6,702 nt of DNA, from the NCBI GenBank assembly GCA_934500855.1, contig CAKSUH010000088.1, positions 1 to 6,702 of the forward strand, in the 5' to 3' direction. The position numbers and the translations under genes are program-made. Source of the stretch: an uncultured Eubacteriales bacterium. GTDB lineage: Bacteria; Bacillota; Clostridia; Oscillospirales; CAG-272. The notes under the pieces are model-generated. The model had not been told where the DNA came from. It was given only the letters and a program-made list of their open reading frames with translations, and searched no databases. Shown in pieces: positions 1 through 5,627 of this stretch. Each line of letters begins with the position of its first letter. Positions within the stretch are counted from its first letter, which is position 1.

Positions 1-387
1 GCACTTTACGCTGTGCGCACCGCGGTCCGAAAGCAGTCCCGAGAGTTTTTCCAGTGTGCGCCCGCTGTCCACGATGTCCTCGATGATGATGACATCCGCG
101 TCCCTGACATCCCGCTTCAGGTCCAGATGTACCTGAATGAAGCCCGAAGTTTCGGTCCCGGCTCCGTAAGAGGACACCTTCATGAACTCCAGACACACAT
201 GGCGCGGAATTCTGCGCACAAGGTCGGTTGCAAACATCACCGAGCCTTTGAGTACTACCACCATCACGAGGTCGCGCGGCGAATCGCCGTATTCTGCGGT
301 AATCTGCGCCGCGAGACGGTCACAGATGCCTTCCAGCTCCTCTTTTCCGACCAATACCCGTTCAATATCCCGACTGATTTCGTACAT
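1..387 (-). CDS. hpt: Hypoxanthine(-guanine) phosphoribosyltransferase, 3'-truncated by window edge
   Basis: This purine-salvage enzyme transfers the phosphoribosyl group of PRPP to hypoxanthine or guanine, giving IMP or GMP in the cytoplasm. The first 129 residues are visible; the family is usually about 180, so the last ~50 residues, including the purine-binding end, lie outside the window. Seen directly: the VVLKGS segment (residues 44-49, pyrophosphate-binding loop), the VSSYG flexible-loop motif (71-75), and the PRPP-binding signature VIIIEDIVDSGRTL (99-112) with its acidic pair and DSGRT turn. The ATG at 385-387 is chosen because AAGGAG lies 9 nt upstream (397-402) and an in-frame stop at 418-420 excludes a longer protein. 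Its first 26 bp overlap the end of tilS, which suggests translational coupling. The tilS-hpt neighbourhood is the one known from Bacillus and relatives. Identification is firm; preference for hypoxanthine over guanine cannot be read here. Confidence 0.95.
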   Translation of the reverse strand, partial: MYEISRDIERVLVGKEELEGICDRLAAQITAEYGDSPRDLVMVVVLKGSVMFATDLVRRIPRHVCLEFMKVSSYGAGTETSGFIQVHLDLKRDVRDADVIIIEDIVDSGRTLEKLSGLLSDRGAHSVKC

Positions 388-1780
388 CCCGATTTTCTCC
401 TTCGTCCTGTCGGTCCGTCAGGTTCTCCCAAAGCGTCAGCGTCACGGCAAGCGCACCGTCACGGGGTTCGGTCTCCTCTCGCCCCGCAAAGGGCACCCAG
501 ACCGCCTCGCCGTCCGCATTGCAGAGCATCGGCAGATGCTTCCGCACTGCGGCGGGAATTCCGCCCGCCTGCAACAGCGCCGCGCACCTGACCTCGCGCG
601 TTCCCACGCGGATCCTGTCGCCGTCCCGCAATTCTCTCCAGAAAAACTGATTTATTATAACAGATTTTTCAGACCGATTGATATAATGTGTTGTTGACAA
701 ACTGTGAACTTTCTTGCATTTGCGACATTTTTCAGTTTCCTGTACGGAAACAGTCAGTCTGCCGTCACAAAGCGCAAGCTCGCCCATGCAAAGCGGAACA
801 GGCTCCGAAAAACCCGCTCCGCGCAGGTTCGGAAAGACCCGCAGAATTCCGCCGCACAGCGACGCGTACCGATCGCGCGGCAGGGTCACGCTTCCGCCCC
901 GCCCCGAGGCAATCAGCGCTTCCGTTGCCCCGATGTGAACCGCTTCGCACCCGCCGAGAAACGCCGCAAGGACCCTCCCCAGCAGTGCGGAATGCAGTCC
1001 GCGCAAATCTTTTGCCCGCAGTGCGCGCCCACGGCAGTGTGCGTTCAGCCATTCCGCCGCAAGACTGTCCAGACAGTCCGCGTCCCGCCGCAGAAGCGCC
1101 GTCGTCCGCACCATTGTAGCTGCGGCATTCGGCACCGCACGCTCCAGCGCAGGCAGAACCTCCAGCCGCAGGATGTTTCGCGCACAGCACGGTTCGCGGT
1201 TGGTGCTGTCGGTGACGAATTCCAAGCCCCGCGCCCGACAGAATGCGAGAATTTCTTCCTTCGTAAACGGAAGCAGCGGGCGCACGACCGCGCCGTTTCC
1301 GAGTTTCCGGACCTGCGGAATTCCGCATAGTCCGTCAAGTCCCGTTCCGCGTGCCAGACGGAAAAGCACGGTTTCGGCGTTATCGTCCGCATGGTGCGCC
1401 GTGGCAAGCAGGGGAATTCCCCGCTCCGTCATGACCTCCTCAAAGCAACGGTAGCGCAACTCGCGCGCCGCTTCTTCAAGCCCCTTGCCGTGTTTTTTCG
1501 CCCATGCGGGCACATCCACCCGCACGGCGCAAAAGTCCGTGCCGAGCCGCGCCGCAAAGTCACGGCAGAACGCCTCGTCCCTGTCCGCCTCCGCCCCTCG
1601 GATCCCGTGGTGGATATGCAGGGCAAGGAGCGGAAAACCGTCCGTTTTCGCCCGTTCCGCCAACAGCGCAAGCAATGCGACCGAGTCGGCTCCGCCCGAA
1701 AATCCGACGGCAACCGCCGTGTCTTGCGGCATACCCGCCAGCTCCCACGGCGCGCGCACCGCCTTCGTCAGCGTCCTCAC
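362..1780 (-). CDS. tilS: tRNA(Ile)-lysidine synthetase TilS
   Basis: TilS uses ATP to attach lysine to C34 of the tRNA-Ile with a CAU anticodon, converting it from methionine to isoleucine decoding of AUA codons; it is cytoplasmic and usually essential. The protein has 472 residues, within the family range. Seen: PP-loop ATPase motif SGGADS (28-33), HIHHGIRG (55-62), the HHADDNAETVLFRLARGTG block (129-147), RPLL (167-170), DSTN (191-194) followed by RNILR (201-205), then a helical middle region and a C-terminal TilS-type domain beginning near WRELRDGDRIR (381-391) and running through GIPAAVRKHLPML. The start is GTG (1778-1780), overlapping the dnaB stop as GTGA, with GAAGGAG (1791-1797) 10 nt upstream; an ATG at residue 17 is possible but would shorten the segment before the PP-loop. 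Residues about 350-383 are encoded by an unusually AT-rich patch that carries a candidate promoter for hpt. Confidence 0.95.
   Translation of the reverse strand: MRTLTKAVRAPWELAGMPQDTAVAVGFSGGADSVALLALLAERAKTDGFPLLALHIHHGIRGAEADRDEAFCRDFAARLGTDFCAVRVDVPAWAKKHGKGLEEAARELRYRCFEEVMTERGIPLLATAHHADDNAETVLFRLARGTGLDGLCGIPQVRKLGNGAVVRPLLPFTKEEILAFCRARGLEFVTDSTNREPCCARNILRLEVLPALERAVPNAAATMVRTTALLRRDADCLDSLAAEWLNAHCRGRALRAKDLRGLHSALLGRVLAAFLGGCEAVHIGATEALIASGRGGSVTLPRDRYASLCGGILRVFPNLRGAGFSEPVPLCMGELALCDGRLTVSVQETEKCRKCKKVHSLSTTHYINRSEKSVIINQFFWRELRDGDRIRVGTREVRCAALLQAGGIPAAVRKHLPMLCNADGEAVWVPFAGREETEPRDGALAVTLTLWENLTDRQDEGENRDVRNQSGY
654..662 (-). promoter_or_regulatory. Candidate extended -10 promoter inside tilS, firing toward hpt
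   Basis: The minus strand reads TGTTATAAT here, a perfect extended -10 (TGnTATAAT) in an AT-rich island within an otherwise GC-rich gene. The hexamer 17 bp upstream (ATCAAT) is a poor -35, as tolerated for extended -10 promoters. Transcription would begin near 647, about 260 nt before the hpt start codon. It could supply hpt independently of rplI-dnaB-tilS. It is based on sequence match only, and AT-rich coding DNA can produce such matches by chance. Confidence 0.4.
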
Positions 1781-3123
1781 GGAGGCGTTGCTCCTTCTTC
1801 AATCGTCAGGAACTTCGTAAACTGACCGTTCCAGCCCATCGAAACATTCCCCGTCGAACCGTGGCGGTTCTTTGCAATGAGGACCTCGGCAATGCTGGTT
1901 GTCTGATTGTTTGCCGTTTCGTCTGTCTTATAGTATTCACTGCGATAGAGGAAAATAACCGTATCCGCGTCCTGCTCGATCGCACCCGAGTCACGCAGGT
2001 CGGAAAGCATCGGTTTCTTGTCGGTTCTCGATTCGGGTCCGCGCGACAGCTGCGCGCAACAGATAACCGGCACCATCAGTTCCTTTGCCATAATTTTCAG
2101 CGACCGCGAAATTTCCGACACTTCCTGCACGCGGTTGTCGTTGTGGTGGTCGCCCTGCATCAGTCCCAGGTAGTCGATGACAACCAAGCCGAGGTTCTGC
2201 ACCCGCCGCAGTTTGGCTTTCATTGCGGTAACCGTCATACCCGATGTATCGTCGATGAGGATATCGCATCCCGAAAGCTCGCCCGAAGCAACCGCCAGAT
2301 GCTCCCAATCTTCGGGGGTCAGTTCCCCGGTCCGAAGGGCGTAACTGTTGACCAGCGCCTCGCTTGACAGCACGCGGTTGACCAGCTGTTCCGCCGACAT
2401 TTCCAGCGAAAAAATACACACCGCTTTTTTGGTCTGCTTCGCCACATTGGTTGCGATATTCAGCGCAAACGAGGTTTTACCCATACCGGGACGCGCGCCG
2501 ATCAGCACAAGGTCGCTCTTTCCCATGCCCGCCAACACGCGGTCAAGGAGCGAGAAGCCCGTTTTGGTCCCCTGCGTTGCCTCGGCGTTGGTCCGCAGTT
2601 CCTGCAAATGCCCGTAGACATCCTGCAGCACCTCGCGGATGTGCCGGAAGTTCTGCGTGTCCCGTCCCTGCGCGATTTTGAAGATGAGGTTCTCCGCGTG
2701 ATCGAGGACCGCGCTCACCGACTCCTGCTCGGAATACGCGCTCTCGGAAATCTCCCCCGCCGCCGCAATCAGCTGGCGCAGAACGCTTTTCTCCTTAACG
2801 ATCCGCGCGTAGTCCTTGATATTCATCGCGTCGGGGACCGTCTCCGACAGCGTGCGGATATAGTCCTCTCCGCCCGCCTTATCGTACACGCCCCGCGTGA
2901 CCAGCATATCAATCAGCGTTACCACATCGATTTCGCGGTTTGCAAGGAACAGCTCCTGCATGGCAAGATAGATCTGCTTGTGCTCCTCCAGATAAAAATC
3001 GTCGCCCTTCATCAGCGCCGCAATCTCATTCAGCGACGCGGGGTCGATCAGGACCGCTCCCAGAAGCGACTGTTCCGCCGGCATGGAGAACGGCAGGCGC
3101 TTTTCAATCAGTTCGTTTTCCAT
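1777..3123 (-). CDS. dnaB: Replicative DNA helicase DnaB (DnaC in B. subtilis naming)
   Basis: This is the hexameric 5'-3' helicase that unwinds DNA at the fork and works with DnaG primase and the loader. The full-length protein has 448 residues. Seen: an N-terminal DnaB domain (about 10-115), a linker helix, then a RecA-like ATPase with Walker A GARPGMGKTS (209-218), FSLEM with the likely catalytic glutamate E241, Walker B LVVIDYLGLM (313-322), the motif CCAQLSRGPESR (355-366), the DLRDSGAIEQDADTVIFLYR block (375-394), and KNRHG (418-422) with a likely arginine finger R420. K216, E241 and R420 fall at the same numbers as in the Geobacillus stearothermophilus enzyme, so the length is canonical and no intein is present. 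The start ATG (3121-3123) has AAGGA only about 3 nt upstream, a short spacing; a second purine run, GAAGAG, lies about 10 nt upstream. It sits 37 bp after rplI and overlaps tilS by 4 bp, as expected within one operon. Confidence 0.98.
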   Translation of the reverse strand: MENELIEKRLPFSMPAEQSLLGAVLIDPASLNEIAALMKGDDFYLEEHKQIYLAMQELFLANREIDVVTLIDMLVTRGVYDKAGGEDYIRTLSETVPDAMNIKDYARIVKEKSVLRQLIAAAGEISESAYSEQESVSAVLDHAENLIFKIAQGRDTQNFRHIREVLQDVYGHLQELRTNAEATQGTKTGFSLLDRVLAGMGKSDLVLIGARPGMGKTSFALNIATNVAKQTKKAVCIFSLEMSAEQLVNRVLSSEALVNSYALRTGELTPEDWEHLAVASGELSGCDILIDDTSGMTVTAMKAKLRRVQNLGLVVIDYLGLMQGDHHNDNRVQEVSEISRSLKIMAKELMVPVICCAQLSRGPESRTDKKPMLSDLRDSGAIEQDADTVIFLYRSEYYKTDETANNQTTSIAEVLIAKNRHGSTGNVSMGWNGQFTKFLTIEEGATPP

Positions 3124-3160
3124 TCTTCCTTACTCTTCGGTTCTTCCGTCTGATTTCGGC

Positions 3161-3610
3161 TTACTGTTCCGCCGCGACCGTCAGCGTCAGCGTTCCCGTC
3201 ACCTCGGGGTACAGCTTGACTTCCAACGCGTATCTGCCGTATGCTTTGATTGGGTCTTTGACCACGATCTTCCGCTTATCGAGCGTGATACCGTGCTCGC
3301 TTGCCAGCCGCTCCGCAACATCCTTTGCCGTCACCGAGCCGTACAGCCGTCCGTCTCCGCCGCAGGACGCTTTGATGGTAACCGTGATGCTCTTCAGCTT
3401 TTCCGCCAGTTCCTGCGCTTCCTTCTTTTCGGTCTCCAGTTTATACAGTCTCGCGTTTTCCTTCATCTTCGCGTCGTTCACCGACTGCGCGTCTGCGGGT
3501 TTCGCCAGTTTTCTCGGAATCAGAAAGTTCTTTCCGTATCCGTCCGAAACCTCGATGACCTCGTTCTTCTTCCCCTGCCCTTTGACATCTGCCAACAAAA
3601 TGACTTTCAT
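3161..3610 (-). CDS. rplI: 50S ribosomal protein bL9
   Basis: Structural protein bL9 of the large ribosomal subunit binds 23S rRNA near the L1 stalk and helps maintain reading frame. It has 149 residues, the normal size. Seen: N-terminal rRNA-binding domain with the bL9 signature region [20 protein letters not shown] (13-32), the long connecting helix rich in K/E (about 41-74), and the C-terminal domain with [16 protein letters not shown] (87-102) and a closing beta-rich segment. The signature glycine after FLIP is replaced by lysine (PRKLA), which I regard as tolerated variation. The start is supported by AGGAGG (3619-3624) 8 nt before ATG. It is the first gene of the visible leftward operon. 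The usual upstream partner in Bacillus (gdpP) is absent; repeat DNA begins only 3 nt beyond the SD. No convincing promoter for it was found in the adjacent 250 bp. Confidence 0.98.
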   Translation of the reverse strand: MKVILLADVKGQGKKNEVIEVSDGYGKNFLIPRKLAKPADAQSVNDAKMKENARLYKLETEKKEAQELAEKLKSITVTIKASCGGDGRLYGSVTAKDVAERLASEHGITLDKRKIVVKDPIKAYGRYALEVKLYPEVTGTLTLTVAAEQ

Positions 3611-3627
3611 GGTTGTTTCCTCCTATT

Positions 3628-3653
3628 AAGACCTTGGGGCTTTGCCCCAAACC
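3628..3653. repeat. Short hairpin of the AAGACCTTGG...CCAAACC family, in the rplI leader
   Basis: A 7-bp perfect stem TTGGGGC/GCCCCAA (3634-3640 with 3644-3650) has a 3-nt loop and the flanks AAGACC and AACC shared with the two larger hairpins at 4551-4608 and 6646-6702. It lies immediately upstream of the rplI Shine-Dalgarno sequence, so in the rplI transcript it would form a GC-rich hairpin close to the ribosome binding site. Read leftward it is followed by GGTCTTAAT, too weak a U-tract to call a standard terminator. Confidence 0.7.
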
Positions 3654-3656
3654 CTA

Positions 3657-3688
3657 CTTAGGAAACTTCTTGAAAGAAGTTTCCTAAG
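3657..3688. repeat. Perfect 15-bp inverted repeat in the rplI leader
   Basis: CTTAGGAAACTTCTT (3657-3671) is followed after two bases by its exact reverse complement (3674-3688). As RNA it would form a stem of about 14 bp with a four-base loop. It stands between the short GC hairpin next to rplI and a further weak stem (CCTTC 3692-3696 with GAAGG 3708-3712) and GGGG...CCCC (3711-3725). Together these three to four hairpins form a composite 100-bp structured leader or intergenic repeat. Function is not evident; attenuation, RNA stability or a repeat element are possible. Confidence 0.7.
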
Positions 3689-3725
3689 AACCTTCAAGAA
3701 CTTTAACGAAGGGGATTTTAACCCC

Positions 3726-3867
3726 TATGTTTTTGTGGTGCTGACTTTTTTTGTAGCCGTTTACGCTTTACGCATTCCGGCTGCTCCGAGACCGATTTCG
3801 TTAACGGAATCGGCACGACTGTCGTCTCTCTCCGCTACCGGATAGAAATGGTTCAGGTTAGTTGATG
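3726..3867. other. Non-coding linker with two palindromes and a 7-bp tandem repeat
   Basis: No credible gene is present. It holds TTTACGC twice in tandem (3760-3773), a near-perfect 22-bp palindrome (3792-3813: CCGATT and AATCGG arms, a T/G mismatch, and the self-complementary core CGTTAACG), and ACGAC-T-GTCGT (3815-3825). These could be protein-binding sites or worn repeat ends. The promoter of rplI would be expected around here on the minus strand, but I see only a TAAAAT (-10-like) near 3715-3720 with no -35, so no promoter is called. Confidence 0.5.
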
Positions 3868-3900
3868 ATGGGACGCCCTCATCCGTCGCCTACGGCGCCA

Positions 3901-4200
3901 CCTTCCCCCTCGAAGGGGAAGGCTATTGTGCGGATTTCTTTCGTTTCTGCTTTGGAATAGTGACATCTGAATGCCTGAAGTCCAAAATGTAAATATCCAG
4001 ATTCTAATTGTTCGGAGCACTCTTTTTGGAATCAGCAGGGCTTCCGAAAGCCTTCCCCTTCGAGGGAAAAGGCTGTTGTGCGGAATTCTTTCGTTTCTGC
4101 TTTGAAGTAATGGCATCTGAATGTCTAAAGTTCAAAATGTAAATATTCAAATTCTAATTGTTCAGGGCACTCTTTTTGGAATCAGCAGGGCTTCCGAAAG
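3901..4200. repeat. 150-bp tandem duplication (two units, exact period)
   Basis: Unit 1 (3901-4050) and unit 2 (4051-4200) align without a gap at a period of exactly 150 bp. I count 17 differences, about 89% identity; 16 are transitions. Each unit starts with the CCTTCCCC hairpin (3901-3922, 4051-4072), and a third copy of that hairpin starts a would-be third unit at 4201-4222 before the sequence changes into the right terminal repeat. The last 33 bp of each unit (from CTCTTTTTGG to CCGAAAG) are identical. Duplication by recombination between hairpins is the simplest origin. Confidence 0.92.
3951..3986. repeat. 36-nt imperfect hairpin within unit 1, with changed-in-pairs copy in unit 2
   Basis: The arms fold symmetrically about 3968/3969: outer stem TTTGGA with TCCAAA, an inner stem G-x-CAT with ATG-x-C, and a CTGA loop. 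The copy in unit 2 (4101-4136) has outer stem TTTGAA with TTCAAA and the same inner stem. Six of seven differences between the copies fall at opposing positions of this fold. Which strand, if any, is transcribed is unknown. Confidence 0.5.
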
Positions 4201-4310
4201 CCTTCCCCTTCAAGGGGGAAGGTGGCGCCGCAGGCGACGGATGAGGGCGTCCCATGCGGTCAAATCACGATTCAAAGTTATACTTGCTATGGTCGCACAG
4301 CGTATAGAAG

Positions 4311-4374
4311 CCTTCCCCTTTGAGGGGGAAGAAAACTGCAAGCAGTTTGGCGCCGTAGGCGACGGATGAGGGCG
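4311..4374. repeat. Solitary variant of the element's right end
   Basis: This copies the right terminal repeat (4201-4249) in direct orientation 110 bp further on. It begins with the CCTTCCCC hairpin and ends at the same GATGAGGGCG boundary. Between GGGGGAAG and GGCGCCG, 17 nt (4332-4348) replace the two bases found in the other copy, and these form their own small hairpin (AAACTGC 4333-4339 with GCAGTTT 4342-4348). The 55 bp between the two copies (4256-4310) show no recognisable feature. Confidence 0.8.
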
Positions 4375-4434
4375 AAATCCTCATTTCATTGCCCCACCAA
4401 TCACGCGCGAAGCCACACTCTTTATCGCCGCGCA

Positions 4435-4552
4435 CCTCCCAATCCACCCAAAACTTCCCTGTGCGGCAACCGCCGCCCGAAAAGCGAAAAAAGTTTTTTC
4501 TTCCCCCCTGCGGCGGTTGCCGTGCAGGGAAGTTCGGGGTGGGTCAGGGAGG
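4435..4552. repeat. Long imperfect hairpin element (~39 bp stem)
   Basis: The main arms 4452-4476 and 4510-4534 match over 25 positions with two adjacent non-Watson-Crick positions that would be G-U pairs in RNA. Beyond a 2x2 mismatch the stem resumes (4442-4449 with 4537-4544), and after a small bulge CCTCCC (4435-4440) pairs with GGGAGG (4547-4552). The 33-nt loop contains GAAAAAA-G-TTTTTTC (4486-4500). No coding region is credible here. Its outer edge runs into the neighbouring hairpin at 4551. It may be a palindromic mobile repeat or act as a bidirectional transcription block after the lipoprotein gene. Confidence 0.75.
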
Positions 4553-4608
4553 TTTGGAGGGTAGGGAGACCCCTCCGAAAGGGGTCTCCCTGCGCCTCCA
4601 AGGTCTTT
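4551..4608 (-). terminator. Terminator-like hairpin after the lipoprotein gene
   Basis: Beginning 13 bp after the stop at 4622, the leftward transcript enters AAAGACC, a 7-bp outer stem TTGGAGG/CCTCCAA (4554-4560 with 4595-4601), a small internal loop, an 11-bp inner stem (4563-4573 with 4581-4591) and a UUCGG-containing loop, ending CCAAACC. Position and stability suggest transcription termination or 3'-end protection, but no U-tract follows the stem, so it is not a textbook intrinsic terminator. It shares flanks and loop with 6646-6702. Confidence 0.6.
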
Positions 4609-4621
4609 CCCTTACCCCCTC

Positions 4622-5515
4622 CTATCTCCACTCCACCGTCAGCTTTTCCTCGTACCCTGCGAGGAAGGATTCCCAACGGCGGGAGCGCAATTCGTTGCGG
4701 ACCGCGAGTCCCTGAAGCGCCGCCATGTCCTCGCGCTCCTCGGCGCTCACCGCCAGACGGCGGTAAACCGAGTAGGTTTCGCGATCGGAAATGACTGCAG
4801 AAAGCGTGGTGTTGTCGGCGGGAAGCGCGAATAAGAGCGCGTCCAACTCCTCGCCGCCAAGCCCTGAAAAGCAGTAGCTTGCCGCCGCTTTCGTGCCGCC
4901 GTGCGCCGCGTAAAGCGCGTCCGCACTGCCGCCGTTCCGTACCGCCGCGAGAAACGCTTCCGCCTCCGCCGCACTCCGGAAATCAAAGCGCTCCACCCGT
5001 GCGTAATGCGCGTCGTCCTTCAGCCAAGCCGCGAAGGATGTCTCGCTCTCCAGCTCGGTTCCCGCAAAGAGTTTTTCCGTTGCGAGCCGCTGAATCTCCG
5101 CCACCGCAAGCATCCGCTTCATGTGATGCTCGGTCAGCCCCATATCCGCGAGCGCCGACAGATACGCGTTCTTGCCGCCGTAGTCCTTCTTTGCCGTCTT
5201 GATGCCCTCTTTGACCGCTTCTTTAATTGATTTGTCGTCAATCGTCAACCCGTCAAGCAAATCCGCGCCCGCCGCAAGAATCGCGCGGTCCTCGATGATG
5301 GACGGCGCAATCTTTTCGCGGATTTCGTCCTTGCCAAGCCCCGCGTCCGAAAGTCGCCCCGCAAGGAACGAATACTCCTCCCGCAAAACGGGGTCCCCGC
5401 CGCAGGTGGCAACCACCTCACGGTTTGCCGAGGTGCAACCTGCGGCAAACGGTCCGATAATCAGGCAGACCGCCGCGAGAAACGGCAAATACCGCCGCAA
5501 AAATCCGTGTTTCAT
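4622..5515 (-). CDS. Putative lipoprotein, SurA/PrsA-like with degenerate parvulin domain
   Basis: This 297-residue exported protein is probably membrane-anchored and may assist folding of secreted proteins. Seen: positively charged start (KHGFLRRY), hydrophobic segment (about 9-25), and a lipobox-like AAGC with C27 as the acylated cysteine; position -3 is Ala rather than the preferred Leu. Then VVATCGGDPVLREEYSFLAGR (34-54) resembles the opening of SurA/PrsA N-terminal domains, followed by an alpha-helical, charged region to about 170. Residues about 172-255 have a parvulin-like rhythm (SAAEAEAFLAAVRNGGSADAL, then a GLGG turn, then ELDALLFALPADN), but the closing FGYHII-type motif is replaced by ETYSVYRRL, so catalytic activity is doubtful. 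The start ATG has GAGG (5523-5526) 7 nt upstream. It is transcribed away from hprK and followed by a hairpin. The lipoprotein call is fairly firm; the family assignment is tentative. Confidence 0.75.
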   Translation of the reverse strand: MKHGFLRRYLPFLAAVCLIIGPFAAGCTSANREVVATCGGDPVLREEYSFLAGRLSDAGLGKDEIREKIAPSIIEDRAILAAGADLLDGLTIDDKSIKEAVKEGIKTAKKDYGGKNAYLSALADMGLTEHHMKRMLAVAEIQRLATEKLFAGTELESETSFAAWLKDDAHYARVERFDFRSAAEAEAFLAAVRNGGSADALYAAHGGTKAAASYCFSGLGGEELDALLFALPADNTTLSAVISDRETYSVYRRLAVSAEEREDMAALQGLAVRNELRSRRWESFLAGYEEKLTVEWR

Positions 5516-5540
5516 GTTCCGACCTCACTTTCCTGTCCTT

Positions 5541-5546
5541 ATTATA
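5541..5546 (-). promoter_or_regulatory. -10 element of the lipoprotein gene promoter
   Basis: The minus strand reads TATAAT exactly, preceded by CCTG. Transcription would begin near 5534, giving a leader of about 18 nt with GAGG before the ATG. The -35 region at 17-bp spacing (ACAAAA) is weak. TCCTGT (5531-5536) and ACAGGA (5546-5551) form a 6-bp inverted repeat straddling this -10, which could be an operator or chance. Confidence 0.6.
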
Positions 5547-5627
5547 CAGGATAAATATGATAATTTTGTTAATACGCGTGCGAGAGGTAAAATTTTTTCA
5601 AAAAACATTCCATTTTGCCGCGCTTTA

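Larger units (their letters stand above)
3868..4255. mobile_element. MITE-like element with 55-bp terminal inverted repeats
   Basis: The left end 3868-3922 and the right end 4201-4255 are inverted copies of one another over 55 bp with two mismatches. Each end contains a GGGACGCCCTCATCCGTCGCC-type outer part and an inner CCTTCCCC...GGGGAAGG hairpin. The 278-bp interior has no transposase and no coding region with recognisable features; open frames crossing it read through repeat DNA. No target-site duplication is visible (left flank TAGTTGATG, right flank GCGGTCAAA). This fits a non-autonomous palindromic intergenic element. Transposition itself is inferred; the inverted termini are seen directly. 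Confidence 0.75.

Noticed and set aside
86..104. GATGATGATGA run as a microsatellite
   Set aside because: It encodes the Ile-rich strand leading into the conserved PRPP-binding motif of hpt, so the protein explains it.
682..699. TATAAT (682-687) and TTGACA (694-699) on the plus strand within tilS
   Set aside because: The order and spacing are wrong for one promoter, each lacks a partner box, and no plus-strand gene follows.
1504..2367. Long plus-strand open frame (287 codons) opposite tilS and dnaB
   Set aside because: It runs antisense to two firmly identified genes, has low-complexity Arg/Pro/Ala-rich content typical of GC-rich shadow frames, and shows no family motif.
3868..4255. Classical insertion sequence
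   Set aside because: No transposase gene or fragment and no target-site duplication is visible; only a non-autonomous repeat can be supported.
3901..4331. Possible CRISPR array: CCTTCCCC hairpin seen four times
   Set aside because: The intervals (about 128, 128 and 88 bp) are far too long and the first two are copies of each other, unlike unique spacers; no cas genes are present.
3853..4369. Open frames on both strands through the repeat region (minus 3853-4116, plus 4121-4369)
   Set aside because: Their similarity to each other comes only from the 150-bp DNA repeat; they cross hairpins, have no good ribosome binding sites and resemble no protein.
4389..4794. Plus-strand open frames over the long hairpin and the lipoprotein gene end
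   Set aside because: They cross two strong hairpins and run antisense to a real gene, with Pro/Arg/Ser-rich low-complexity translations.
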